Positions 49,000-57,756 of a DNA stretch of 64,000 nucleotides are shown here, piece by piece. A program made the position numbers and the translations under genes. The first letter of the stretch is position 1; each line of letters starts with the position of its first letter. This stretch comes from Chlamydia sp. (lineage in GTDB: Bacteria; Chlamydiota; Chlamydiia; Chlamydiales; Chlamydiaceae). The notes beneath the pieces are model-generated. The model was not told the DNA's origin, did no database searches, and saw only the letters and a program-made list of their open reading frames with translations. The stretch covers positions 95,197 through 159,196 of the forward strand of contig NZ_JAFUQR010000002.1 in NCBI RefSeq assembly GCF_017472245.1, written 5' to 3'.

Positions 49000-49235
49000 A
49001 ATCTTCCTTGAAAGGCTTATAGTCTCAATCATAACCGAGGAGAGGAAAAAGTCAAGTATGGTAGAGAATAGAGATTAAAACAAAGATTTTCAATATGTTA
49101 GACAAGGAATTAGGTGTGAAGAACTGTGTTTTTAACTAAATATGCGATAAACTAGGACTTTTCATTTTTTTTGCCGCTAGAAAAGTATTTATGTGCGGCC
49201 TACATAAAGCGGAGAGATAATAAAGAAGGTTCCTT

Positions 49236-50144
49236 GTGGTTGATTCAATTCCTCATATTCCTGTCTTGGTAAAAGAGAGTCTTGCACTATTTCATGATTG
49301 TTATCCAACAACTTTTTGTGATGTTACTGTTGGGGCTGGTGGCCATGCAGAAGCTTTTCTCACAATGTTCCCCTCGATAAAACGTTATGATGGATCTGAT
49401 AGAGACTTGTCTGCTTTGACCTTATCAGAAAAACGTCTTTCTTCTTTCAAAGACCGCGTGCGTTTGCGACATGCTTCTTTTGAAGAAGTTAACGCTTTAA
49501 CTCCAGATGGGGTGTATGATGGAGTGCTTGCTGATTTGGGAGTATCTTCGATGCAGCTCACAGATCTTGAAAGAGGATTTAGTTTTCAAGGGGAAGAGCA
49601 TCCTTTAGATATGAGGATGGATATGTCTCGAGGAATTACAGCTAGTGAGGTGTTGAATTCTCTAAAAGAAGAGGAGATTGGAGAAATTTTTCGTAAATAT
49701 GGTGAAGAGCCTCTTTGGAGAAGCGCTGCAACTGCTGTAGTTCATTTCAGGAAAAAAAAGAAGATTTTAACAGTCAAAGATCTAAAAGAAGCAACGTCAG
49801 GGATTTTCCCTTCTTATCGATTGCGAAAGAAAATTCACCCATTAACATTGATATTTCAAGCTTTACGTATTTATGTTAACCAAGAAGGAGAGCAGTTAAA
49901 AATTTTATTGGATTCTGCTCTACGTTGGTTACGTCCTGGAGGGCGTTTGGCTATTATTTCTTTTTGTAGTTTAGACGATCGACCTGTTAAGTGGGCATTT
50001 AGAGAGGCGGAGTTAGCTGGTGCAGGACGAGTTTTAACTAAAAAGGTGATTATGCCTACTTATGAAGAAACCAGAAAAAATCCTAGGTCGCGTTCAGCTA
50101 AGTTGCGTTGTTTTGAAAAAAGTGTTGAGATGAAGCATGAATAG
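49236..50144 (+). CDS. rsmH: 16S rRNA (cytosine-1402-N4) methyltransferase
   Basis: Methylates C1402 in the ribosomal decoding site (formerly MraW/YabC). The 302-residue protein has the SAM loop [13 protein letters not shown], then [11 protein letters not shown] and the substrate segment HPLDMRMD. The GTG start is preceded by AAGAAGG. As in most bacteria, it heads a division/cell wall cluster, overlapping the next gene by 8 bases. The 236-base region upstream back to the CT273-like start is AT-rich with no clear promoter that I would defend. Confidence 0.97.
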   Translation: MVDSIPHIPVLVKESLALFHDCYPTTFCDVTVGAGGHAEAFLTMFPSIKRYDGSDRDLSALTLSEKRLSSFKDRVRLRHASFEEVNALTPDGVYDGVLADLGVSSMQLTDLERGFSFQGEEHPLDMRMDMSRGITASEVLNSLKEEEIGEIFRKYGEEPLWRSAATAVVHFRKKKKILTVKDLKEATSGIFPSYRLRKKIHPLTLIFQALRIYVNQEGEQLKILLDSALRWLRPGGRLAIISFCSLDDRPVKWAFREAELAGAGRVLTKKVIMPTYEETRKNPRSRSAKLRCFEKSVEMKHE

Positions 50145-50424
50145 GTATCGATTCTCAAGACTGTTTTTGTGTTTAAGTCTGTTATGTTACGCTCTTTATC
50201 GGTACATAGATAAACAGAATGATCTTACCAAGCTTCGGTTAGAAATTCCTTGTTTGTGGGCTCAGTTGCGACAAGTAGAACAGGAAAATGTTACTTTAAG
50301 TTTTTTGCTTGAGAAACTAGAAAGCCCTGAACATCTATTGCAGATTGCATCTCTTCCTGAATATCAGTATTTAGAATATCTTAGTGAGGAGAAAATAAGT
50401 GTTTTAGCTCATGAACTATCGTAG
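50137..50424 (+). CDS. FtsL-like division protein (CT271-like)
   Basis: 95 residues: a short basic N-terminus, one transmembrane helix at about 7-22 ([16 protein letters not shown]), then a coiled coil ([20 protein letters not shown]). Size, topology and position between rsmH and ftsI match ftsL, though sequence similarity alone would not show it. It overlaps both neighbours (8 and 14 bases), implying a fixed ratio. In other bacteria FtsL works with FtsB and FtsQ to activate FtsI/FtsW. Confidence 0.85.
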   Translation: MNRYRFSRLFLCLSLLCYALYRYIDKQNDLTKLRLEIPCLWAQLRQVEQENVTLSFLLEKLESPEHLLQIASLPEYQYLEYLSEEKISVLAHELS

Positions 50425-52354
50425 GCAATTAACTCTAATCGCTATTGGGATCTTGTCTTTATATGCGTTCTTAATAGTTCGTTATTACAAAATTCAAATT
50501 TGTGATGGAGAGCACTGGGCGGTAGAGGCTGCAAATCAACATGAGTTTCGGGTTACAGATCCTTTTCAGAGGGGGACTTTTTTTGCCAATACCAGCTTAC
50601 GTAAAGGAGAAAAGGAACGATTTCAGCCACTTGCTATTGATGTTACTAAATTCCACTTATGTTTAGACGCTGTTGTTGTCCCTCAAGAATATCGTGACGA
50701 GATAGCTCATATGGTTGTTGTCATGGTCGGAGAGGGGAATTATGAACATATTCGTAGTGAGTTCGATAAAAAATCACGATATCGTAAATTATATATTTCT
50801 TTAGATGTTTCTATTCGAGATCGTATTTTAGCTTGGTGGAAGCCTTATGCGATTAAGCATAAAATTCCATCTAATGCGTTGTTTTTCATTAGCGATTATC
50901 AACGTTCTTATCCATTCGGAAAGTTATTAGGGCAAGTGTTACATACTCTTCGAGATGTAAAAGATGAAAAATCTGGAAAAGCTTTTCCAACAGGAGGTTT
51001 GGAGTCTTATTTCAATCATTTATTAGAAGGAGAAAATGGAGAACGTAAGTTATTACGTTCTCCATTAAATCGTTTAGATGTGGATAAGATTACAAAGATT
51101 CCTAGAGATGGATGTGATGTTTATTTGACTATCGATGCTAATATTCAGACGATTGCTGAGCAGGAAATAGCTTTAGGAGTGTTGGAGGCAAAAGCGCGCA
51201 GCGGACGGGCTATTGTACTCAATTCACATACAGGAGAAATCTTAGCTTTAGCACAATATCCCTTCTTTAATCCAATGGAGTATCGAGAGTTTTTTAATTC
51301 TGATGATCGCATAGAAGATACCAAGGTTAAAGCGGTTAGCGATGTTTTTGAGCCAGGATCTATCATGAAACCGTTAACTATAGCTATTGCTTTGTTGGCA
51401 AATGAAGAAATGAAAAAACGTTGTGAAAAAGTGCTTTTTGATCCTTGTGAGCCTATAGATGTTAGTCGGAGACTATTTCCTGGTCGTCAAAAAACGCCTC
51501 TTAAAGACATCGTTAGCAATCGATACCTAAATATGTATATGGCCATCCAGAAATCTTCCAACGTTTATATGGCACAGCTTGCGGATCGCATTGTACAAAA
51601 ACTAGGTGCTGACTGGTATGAACAGCGTTTACAAGATTTCGGTTTCGGGAAAAAAACGGGAATAGAATTACCCGCAGAAGCTGTAGGATTAGTTCCTTCA
51701 AGAAAGCGTTTCCATAAGAACAAATCACCAGAATGGTCTTTATCAACACCATACTCCTTAGCTATGGGATATAATTTGTTAGCTACAAGTATGCAGATGG
51801 TACAAGCCTATGCTGTTTTTGGGAATGGAGGTTTTTTAGTTCAACCTACCTTAGTAAAAAAAATAGTTTCTTCTTCAGAAGAAGAAAGAAGTCTTCCCTC
51901 TAGACGAGGGAAAGTACGATTGCTTTCCGAAACAATTGTCTCAGAAGTAGTACGGGCTATGCGTTTCACAACATGTGCGGGAGGAACAGGATTCCGTGCT
52001 TCTCCTAAGAAATATTCCAGTGCAGGGAAAACGGGAACAACGGAAAAATTGGTCGATGGGCGTTATGATAAAAAACGACATATAGCTTCGTTTATTGGAC
52101 TATCTCCTGTAGAAGCTGTGTCAGAAACAGCAGTACCTTTAGTAATTCTTGTTTCTATAGACGATCCTGCCTATGGAATGAGAGAAGATGGTACTAAGAA
52201 CTATATGGGGGGGCGATGCGCCGCCCCAGTATTTTCCAGAATAGCCTCTCGAGTATTGCCTTATTTAGGCATTCCAGAAGACAAGCAACAACATTCTTGC
52301 TACGAAGAATTAGCTCAATTAAAAGCTCTTTACGAAGAGTGGAATCGTAAATAA
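50411..52354 (+). CDS. ftsI: Penicillin-binding protein 3, septal transpeptidase
   Basis: Monofunctional class B PBP of 647 residues. An N-terminal membrane anchor (about 7-24) is followed by a dimerisation domain, then the transpeptidase domain with SIMK (active S317, K320), the SxN triad at S382-x-N384 and KTG at K540. All catalytic motifs are intact. Chlamydiae lack FtsZ and use a transient peptidoglycan ring during division, in which PBP2 and PBP3 act with MreB. The start overlaps the FtsL-like gene by 14 bases. Confidence 0.97.
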   Translation: MNYRRQLTLIAIGILSLYAFLIVRYYKIQICDGEHWAVEAANQHEFRVTDPFQRGTFFANTSLRKGEKERFQPLAIDVTKFHLCLDAVVVPQEYRDEIAHMVVVMVGEGNYEHIRSEFDKKSRYRKLYISLDVSIRDRILAWWKPYAIKHKIPSNALFFISDYQRSYPFGKLLGQVLHTLRDVKDEKSGKAFPTGGLESYFNHLLEGENGERKLLRSPLNRLDVDKITKIPRDGCDVYLTIDANIQTIAEQEIALGVLEAKARSGRAIVLNSHTGEILALAQYPFFNPMEYREFFNSDDRIEDTKVKAVSDVFEPGSIMKPLTIAIALLANEEMKKRCEKVLFDPCEPIDVSRRLFPGRQKTPLKDIVSNRYLNMYMAIQKSSNVYMAQLADRIVQKLGADWYEQRLQDFGFGKKTGIELPAEAVGLVPSRKRFHKNKSPEWSLSTPYSLAMGYNLLATSMQMVQAYAVFGNGGFLVQPTLVKKIVSSSEEERSLPSRRGKVRLLSETIVSEVVRAMRFTTCAGGTGFRASPKKYSSAGKTGTTEKLVDGRYDKKRHIASFIGLSPVEAVSETAVPLVILVSIDDPAYGMREDGTKNYMGGRCAAPVFSRIASRVLPYLGIPEDKQQHSCYEELAQLKALYEEWNRK

Positions 52355-52359
52355 TAGCC

Positions 52360-52470
52360 TTACTTTTGTTGAATCGAATGTGTTAGCGCTTGTTGTTTAG
52401 GTATAAGCGTACAGCCTGGCATCAGGAATGCAGGAGAGGAAAATAGTAGTAAAGAGAAAAATATTTTCAT
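52360..52470 (-). CDS. Candidate 36-residue lipoprotein between ftsI and murE
   Basis: A short open frame on the minus strand. It starts MKIFFSLLLFSSPAFLMPGC: a basic, hydrophobic leader of 19 residues ending in an acceptable lipobox (LMPGC). A 17-residue polar tail (CTLIPKQQALTHSIQQK) then runs to TAA. It begins 6 bases after the ftsI stop on the opposite strand. The ribosome site is weak (GAGA, about 9 bases away). Small secreted lipoproteins of this shape resemble entericidin or lysis-type peptides. It is too short to call firmly; the signal-peptide composition is the main support. Confidence 0.5.
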   Translation of the reverse strand: MKIFFSLLLFSSPAFLMPGCTLIPKQQALTHSIQQK

Positions 52471-52567
52471 AATTAGGATCTCGAGAACAAAGCATTTATT
52501 CGCTCCGTATAAAAGTTTTCTTTTTTTATGAAAAAGTAAAAAATTGGGTGTTTTATCACTGTTATTT

Positions 52568-52628
52568 CTTTGTCAGTGTTTGTTAGTTGGTTGACAAAGC
52601 TTGACAACGAATATTTGTGTAGTAAATT
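52568..52628 (+). promoter_or_regulatory. Predicted murE promoter with repeats around the -35 box
   Basis: Two TTGACA boxes (52591-52596 and 52601-52606). The second is 16 bases from TAAATT (52623-52628). CTTTGTCA at 52568-52575 is the exact inverted complement of TGACAAAG at 52592-52599. This lies about 50 bases before the murE start. The rest of the 324-base ftsI-murE gap holds the short minus-strand lipoprotein candidate and AT-rich sequence. Confidence 0.5.
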
Positions 52629-52678
52629 ATTCGGGAATATTTTTTGAGGCCCTCACACGCGTTTTCTAGGGGTTTAGT

Positions 52679-54130
52679 ATGTATTTAGATGAACTTCTTC
52701 GGGATATTCCGGCTAAAGTTTATGGAAAGATTGGTTCGATTCCTGTGAGAAATCTAACCCGGGATTCTCGTTGCGTGGGGGTTGGAGATATTTTTGTTGC
52801 TCATCAAGGCCAATTTTGTAATGGGAATGACTATGCGGTTCAGGCTATTGAGAATGGGGCAATTGCGGTTTTATCTTCTTTATATAACCCTTTTTTGTCA
52901 GTTGTGCAGGTTGTCACTGAGGATCTGATTGCTATAGAAGCTCTTCTAGCTGCTAGATTTTATCTGTATCCTTCGCAACAGTTAGATGTTGTGGGCGTTA
53001 CAGGAACTAATGGGAAGACGACGGTTTCTCATTTAGTAAGAGAGCTTATGGAGCATCAGGGGCGTCGTTCGGGGCTGATTGGAACCATAGAGCATATTTT
53101 AGGCGAAAGTAGAATTGTTGATAGTTTTACAACTCCTGATGCTATCTTGCTACAGAAGTATTTTGCTGAAATGGTTAAACAAGGCTTATCAACTGCCGTT
53201 ATGGAAGTATCTTCGATAGGACTTTCTTTGGATAGGGTTCGTGAAACTTATTTTTTAGCGGGAGTTTTGACTAACATTACATTGGATCATTTGGATTTTC
53301 ATGGTTCTCTTGAAAATTATATTGCAGCTAAGCAACAGCTGTTCGCTTCTCTTCCTGAGAAAGGTGTCGCTGTTGTTAATTTAGATTGTCAATATGCACA
53401 AGAGTTTTTAAAGGTGACACCCGCTAGAGGTGTTTCCTATGCTGTACATCAAGAGGCTGATTATCGAGCTATAAATTTAAAATTTTCTTCTTCAGGATCT
53501 GTTTATGACATTTCATATCAAGGAAAAATTTTCCCTTGCAAGACAGCTTTAGTAGGAGAGCATAATGTATACAATGTTTTGGCTGCTTTAGCCGTCGTTC
53601 ACCAAGTTTCGGGTGGAGATTTTGAAGAGCTAGTACACTATGTTGGCTATCTATCCTCTCCTAAGGGGCGCTTAGATCCTGTTCTGTCTGGGCCTTGTCC
53701 TGTTTATGTTGATTATGCGCATACCCCAGATGCTTTAGACAATGTGTGCAAAATTTTATTGCAACTGCTTTCTGAAGGCGGCCGATTAATTATTGTTTTT
53801 GGATGTGGGGGGGACAGAGATCATAGTAAAAGGCCTCTCATGGCAAAAGTTGCTGAGCAGTACGGTTTTTCTGTTGTAACTTCAGATAATCCTAGAACTG
53901 AAGATCCGGATCAGATTATTGCAGAGGTCTGTGCAGGTTTTTTGACGGATCAATATGTTATTGAGAGTGACCGAAAATCGGCTATAGTTAAAGCAATATC
54001 AATGGCCTCAGATAAAGATATTGTATTAGTTGCAGGAAAGGGACATGAGAGTTATCAGATCTTCAAACATCAGACGATTGTTTTTGATGATCGAGAGGTT
54101 GTGCGTGAAGTTTTGGCCTCGCTTTGTTAG
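52679..54130 (+). CDS. murE: UDP-MurNAc-L-Ala-D-Glu:meso-diaminopimelate ligase
   Basis: Adds the third amino acid to the peptidoglycan stem. It is 483 residues. The ATP loop is GVTGTNGKTTV at about 104-114. The DNPR motif (SDNPRTEDP) marks meso-diaminopimelate specificity rather than lysine. The lysine to be carbamylated is in the GRLD-linked region of Mur ligases. AGGGG precedes the ATG. Its end is overlapped by amiA. With FtsI and AmiA it supports real peptidoglycan metabolism. Confidence 0.97.
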   Translation: MYLDELLRDIPAKVYGKIGSIPVRNLTRDSRCVGVGDIFVAHQGQFCNGNDYAVQAIENGAIAVLSSLYNPFLSVVQVVTEDLIAIEALLAARFYLYPSQQLDVVGVTGTNGKTTVSHLVRELMEHQGRRSGLIGTIEHILGESRIVDSFTTPDAILLQKYFAEMVKQGLSTAVMEVSSIGLSLDRVRETYFLAGVLTNITLDHLDFHGSLENYIAAKQQLFASLPEKGVAVVNLDCQYAQEFLKVTPARGVSYAVHQEADYRAINLKFSSSGSVYDISYQGKIFPCKTALVGEHNVYNVLAALAVVHQVSGGDFEELVHYVGYLSSPKGRLDPVLSGPCPVYVDYAHTPDALDNVCKILLQLLSEGGRLIIVFGCGGDRDHSKRPLMAKVAEQYGFSVVTSDNPRTEDPDQIIAEVCAGFLTDQYVIESDRKSAIVKAISMASDKDIVLVAGKGHESYQIFKHQTIVFDDREVVREVLASLC

Positions 54131-54824
54131 TTTGAAACTTATTCTTGTTTTGGTTGTTTTTAACACTTCAGAGAAATGTTTGGCAGAGTCCACGAGCACC
54201 TCTAAGGTAAGTAGGAATGAGCTTGTCGTCATAGATCCTGGTCATGGGGGTAAGGATGAAGGAACTGCAGATAAAGAGTTACGATATAAAGAGAAGACTT
54301 TGGCTTTATCTATAGCTTTGAGTGTGCAGGGGTATTTGCGTCGCATGGGTTATAAAACCATAATGACGAGATCTACGGATATCTATGTGGATTTGAATAG
54401 ACGAGCTGCAATTGCGAATCAGAATAAAGCAGATGTTTTTGTCAGTGTTCACTGCAATCATTCTTCTAATACGTCTGCTTTAGGAACAGAGATATATTTT
54501 TACAACGATAAGAACGCATTAAGAACAAAAAAATCAGAGAATTTGGGTAAATGCATCTTAGCTTTTATGCAAAAAAATGGAGCTTTGCGGGAACGCAAGG
54601 TTAAAGAAGGAAATTTTGCAGTTATTCGTGAAACCACAATGCCTGCTGTGCTTGTAGAAACAGGGTTTCTTTCTAATCCAAAGGAGCGAGCTGCTCTTTT
54701 GGATCCTCGTTATCGAGCATATTTGGCTAAGGGGATCGCAGAAGGGATACATGCTTTTATTATTAATCGACAAGTTGAAAAAGCAGGATCACCGGTTCGT
54801 GAATTGAAAAAAATACATAAATAG
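54105..54824 (+). CDS. amiA: N-acetylmuramoyl-L-alanine amidase
   Basis: Amidase_3 family zinc enzyme cutting between MurNAc and the stem peptide. Metal and catalytic residues are seen in DPGHGGKDEG (His), KEKTLAL (Glu), VSVHCNHS (His) and the late LVETGFLSN (Glu). The chlamydial enzyme has been reported to have additional penicillin-sensitive DD-carboxypeptidase activity. The GTG start at 54105 gives a short basic and hydrophobic signal peptide (KFWPRFVSLKLILVLVV) and is preceded by GAGAGG; ATGs at 54087 and 54030 lack such sites. It overlaps murE by 26 bases, so the two are coupled. Confidence 0.9.
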   Translation: MKFWPRFVSLKLILVLVVFNTSEKCLAESTSTSKVSRNELVVIDPGHGGKDEGTADKELRYKEKTLALSIALSVQGYLRRMGYKTIMTRSTDIYVDLNRRAAIANQNKADVFVSVHCNHSSNTSALGTEIYFYNDKNALRTKKSENLGKCILAFMQKNGALRERKVKEGNFAVIRETTMPAVLVETGFLSNPKERAALLDPRYRAYLAKGIAEGIHAFIINRQVEKAGSPVRELKKIHK

Positions 54825-54847
54825 GCTGGGAGAAATAAGATGTTAAT

Positions 54848-54894
54848 AAACCTTTAAGAATACTAAAAAGTATGTCGCAAAGGAAAGAAGGTTT
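54848..54894 (+). repeat. Two nested inverted repeats after amiA
   Basis: AAACCTT (54848-54854) pairs with AAGGTTT (54888-54894), and inside it ATAC pairs with GTAT. It could be a weak terminator or leader structure. The 220-base amiA/ihf gap otherwise contains only a promoter-like site. Confidence 0.3.
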
Positions 54895-54952
54895 CATTGA
54901 GTGCAACTCGTAGAAAGATTATATGTGTTTATAGAAAGGTTAAAAAAAAGTC

Positions 54953-54980
54953 TTGAATCCAAAGGATGAATGCATATTAT
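54953..54980 (+). promoter_or_regulatory. Possible promoter of the IHF/HU gene
   Basis: TTGAAT (54953-54958), a 16-base spacer, then TATTAT (54975-54980), about 65 bases before the ATG. By consensus only. Confidence 0.4.
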
Positions 54981-55045
54981 ACGCATATATTGCGGTATTT
55001 AGGGACGCAAGGGTTACCACTTTAACTAGGAGGCAACAAGCTACC

Positions 55046-55348
55046 ATGGCAACGATGACTAAGAAGAAACTAATTAGTACGATATCTCAAGATCATAAAA
55101 TACATCCTAATCACGTGAGAACTGTCATCCAAAATTTTTTGGATAAGATGACAGACGCTTTAGTTCAGGGAGATAGACTAGAGTTCAGAGACTTTGGTGT
55201 TTTGCAAGTTGTAGAAAGAAAACCTAAGGTTGGTCGTAACCCTAAGAATGCAGCAGTGCCTATCCATATTCCGGCTAGAAGAGCTGTTAAGTTCACTCCA
55301 GGCAAAAGAATGAAACGTTTGATTGAAACACCAACTAAATCTTCTTAG
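55046..55348 (+). CDS. IHF/HU family DNA-binding protein
   Basis: A 100-residue nucleoid protein with the beta-arm signature GRNPKNAAVPIHIPARRAVKFTPG. The R-N-P at the arm and overall length resemble IHF/HU. It is often named himD or ihfA in chlamydial annotation (CT267); whether it binds specific sites like IHF cannot be judged here. A GGAGG site lies 12 bases before the ATG, a longer spacing than usual; an in-frame ATG three codons later (55055) is a less favoured alternative. Monocistronic. Confidence 0.93.
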   Translation: MATMTKKKLISTISQDHKIHPNHVRTVIQNFLDKMTDALVQGDRLEFRDFGVLQVVERKPKVGRNPKNAAVPIHIPARRAVKFTPGKRMKRLIETPTKSS

Positions 55349-55382
55349 TCTCCCTCCCTTTTCCCGGCTTTGCTTTCGATCA

Positions 55383-55419
55383 TAGAGTCATGCCTTAGAG
55401 GCGAGCGGGCTTGACTCTA
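55383..55419 (+). repeat. Structured hairpin downstream of the IHF/HU gene
   Basis: TAGAGTCA (55383-55390) pairs perfectly with TGACTCTA (55412-55419), with an inner GCC TTAGA GGC. It lies between the IHF/HU stop and the CT266-like gene. No T run follows, so an RNA element or weak terminator is possible. It covers a TTG that could otherwise start the next frame. Confidence 0.4.
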
Positions 55420-55467
55420 AAGTTTCTCAAGGTTACTTTTTCATTCTTGGACTTCGTTTCGTTAACT

Positions 55468-56649
55468 ATGCTAGTAGAATCACGATTAGAACTTGAGAAT
55501 GGATTAAGAGAAGCATTCTCCGGAAAGAATTTTGATCTTCAGAGTAAGTATCTTATAGAGCTTTTCCAGAATAAAAAACTGAGAAAGACTGCTGTACGGT
55601 ATTTCCTTCATCATCCATTGTTGCGTGTTCATGATATTGCTCGAGCAGCTTATTTATTGGCCGCTTTAGAAGAAGGATTTGATTTAGGATATCAGTTTCT
55701 TTGTATGCATCAGGCTCAGTCTGGAGCCGTATTGCTATTTCATAAGGCAGGTTTTTTGTGGGGAGGGTTACCTTATCCTGGAGAGCATGTTGAGATGGCT
55801 ATGTTTTTATCTCGTATCTCAGAATTTTATGATGAAGGTCGGGAGTCTGTGGAAAGAATGATGACGTTTCAACAGGCTTTGTTTTCTCATGAAAGGAAGA
55901 TTTTCCCTGCATTGTGGAGTCAAGAAGGCACGAGATCCGAACAGGCAACTACTGTTAGTAAGCTCCCTTTTTACCAAAAAGAAGAGAGTTTTCAAGATTG
56001 CATGAGGCTTACAGAAAATTCTCTTGGTTTTTGGATGAGAAGAACAGCTTCTTTTTCCGCTTATGTTAGTGGTAGTGGTTGTAAAAGTGGTGTCGGAGCA
56101 TTTTTTTCTGGGGATGTTGGAGTTGTTAACTATGGGCCTTGTATTGGTGATCCAGGAGAATGTTTGGGTTTTGGCTTATGTGGTGGCGTAAAAGAGTTTT
56201 TTTGTGAAGAAAGAAATGAGGAGACAACGATAACTTTTTCTGCGTCTTTATCTTCGCCTTGTTCTAGGATAACAGGCTTTCCGCATTTGCAGGACGCTTT
56301 GTTTGGGACTGAGTCCAGACATTGTATTGATATCTCTGAGAACAAATGTTATATTCGCTCTTATTTAAAAGAAGAAAATCCAGAAGTATTTTTTACGGTT
56401 TTTTGTAAAGGAGTTCAATGTCAGGTATCTAATGGGCCAAAATTGCGCACCGGAGCTCCAGATTCTTACAAAGGACCTGCTCGCGATATATTCATCAAAG
56501 GAGAGAAAGAGAGTATTCGGATTTTATCTTCCAGCCCTTATATGGAAATTTTTTCTTTACAAGGAGAAGATCGTTTTTGGGGGAGCAGCTTTTTAGTTAA
56601 TCTTCCTTACACCCAAAACAATGTCAATGTTTTATTTGAAAAGGTTTGA
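55468..56649 (+). CDS. CT266-like hypothetical protein
   Basis: A 393-residue protein. The first 120 residues are helical (ELENGLREAF, DIARAAYLLAALEEGFDLGY), and the C-terminal two thirds look beta-rich with many Gly, Ser and Cys (SAYVSGSGCKSGVGAFFSG, GPCIGDPGECLGFGLCGG), recalling heparinase-like or beta-helix folds. I recognise no family with confidence. There is no signal peptide. The start is uncertain: ATG 55468 is preferred because the alternative TTG at 55411 lies inside a hairpin, but neither has a strong ribosome site. Confidence 0.8.
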   Translation: MLVESRLELENGLREAFSGKNFDLQSKYLIELFQNKKLRKTAVRYFLHHPLLRVHDIARAAYLLAALEEGFDLGYQFLCMHQAQSGAVLLFHKAGFLWGGLPYPGEHVEMAMFLSRISEFYDEGRESVERMMTFQQALFSHERKIFPALWSQEGTRSEQATTVSKLPFYQKEESFQDCMRLTENSLGFWMRRTASFSAYVSGSGCKSGVGAFFSGDVGVVNYGPCIGDPGECLGFGLCGGVKEFFCEERNEETTITFSASLSSPCSRITGFPHLQDALFGTESRHCIDISENKCYIRSYLKEENPEVFFTVFCKGVQCQVSNGPKLRTGAPDSYKGPARDIFIKGEKESIRILSSSPYMEIFSLQGEDRFWGSSFLVNLPYTQNNVNVLFEKV

Positions 56650-56781
56650 TTTCTCTTTATGAGACATTAAAAAATTTTTCTTGAAGGCAAGATCATTGTA
56701 ATCAGTTAGTTTATTTTGGGTTGTTTTTGATGATTATTTGTATTAAAATAACTCTTTTTTATAAGAAGGGAGCATACTGCG

Positions 56782-57756
56782 GTGGAACTACTTCCTCATG
56801 AAAAACAGGTTGTCGAATACGAAAAAACAATCGCGGAGTTTAAAGAAAAAAATAAAAAGAACAGCCTGCTTTCTTCTTCAGAGATTCAAAAATTGGAAAA
56901 GCGCTTAGATAGATTAAAAGAAAAAATTTACTCCGATCTTACCCCTTGGGAAAGAGTTCAGATTTGTCGGCATCCCTCAAGACCTCGAACGGTTGACTAT
57001 ATTGAAGGAATGTGTGAGGAGTTTATTGAGCTTTGTGGAGATCGAACATTTCGGGACGATCCTGCAGTAGTTGGAGGATTTGCAAAGATCCAAGGACAAC
57101 ATTTCATGCTCATAGGTCAGGAAAAGGGATGTGACACAAAATCGCGTATGCACCGCAATTTTGGTATGCTTTGCCCTGAAGGATTCCGAAAGGCGCTCCG
57201 TTTAGCTAAACTGTCGGCGAAGTTTTGTTTACCGATTATTTTTCTTGTCGACACTCCGGGAGCTTTCCCAGGATTAACTGCCGAAGAACGTGGTCAGGGT
57301 TGGGCTATAGCAACAAATTTATTTGAGTTATCTAGGCTGGCTACGCCCATCATCGTGGTTGTTATTGGAGAAGGGTGCTCGGGAGGAGCTCTAGGAATGG
57401 CTATTGGAGATGCTGTTGCCATGTTGGAGCACTCTTATTACTCCGTTATTTCTCCCGAAGGATGTGCTTCTATCTTATGGAAAGATCCCAAAAAAAATAG
57501 CGATGCTGCAGCCATGTTAAAAATGCATGGAGAGGATCTGAAAGGATTTGCTATCGTGGATGCAGTGATTAAAGAGCCTATAGGTGGGGCACATCACAAT
57601 CCTGCAGCCACATATCGTAGTGTTCAAGAATATATCCTTCAAGAATGGCTTAAACTGAAAGATCTGCCAGTAGAAGAGTTACTAGAAAAACGATATCAGA
57701 AATTCCGAACGATAGGTCTATATGAAACTTCTTCTGAAAGCGGTTCTGAGGCATAA
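56782..57756 (+). CDS. accA: Acetyl-CoA carboxylase carboxyltransferase subunit alpha
   Basis: Partner of AccD in malonyl-CoA formation. It has 324 residues. The N-terminal helical segment ([15 protein letters not shown]) is followed by a crotonase-type domain with [19 protein letters not shown] and [10 protein letters not shown], all family signatures. The GTG start is preceded by AAGAAGGGAG. Its last 35 bases overlap the transporter gene. Confidence 0.97.
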   Translation: MELLPHEKQVVEYEKTIAEFKEKNKKNSLLSSSEIQKLEKRLDRLKEKIYSDLTPWERVQICRHPSRPRTVDYIEGMCEEFIELCGDRTFRDDPAVVGGFAKIQGQHFMLIGQEKGCDTKSRMHRNFGMLCPEGFRKALRLAKLSAKFCLPIIFLVDTPGAFPGLTAEERGQGWAIATNLFELSRLATPIIVVVIGEGCSGGALGMAIGDAVAMLEHSYYSVISPEGCASILWKDPKKNSDAAAMLKMHGEDLKGFAIVDAVIKEPIGGAHHNPAATYRSVQEYILQEWLKLKDLPVEELLEKRYQKFRTIGLYETSSESGSEA

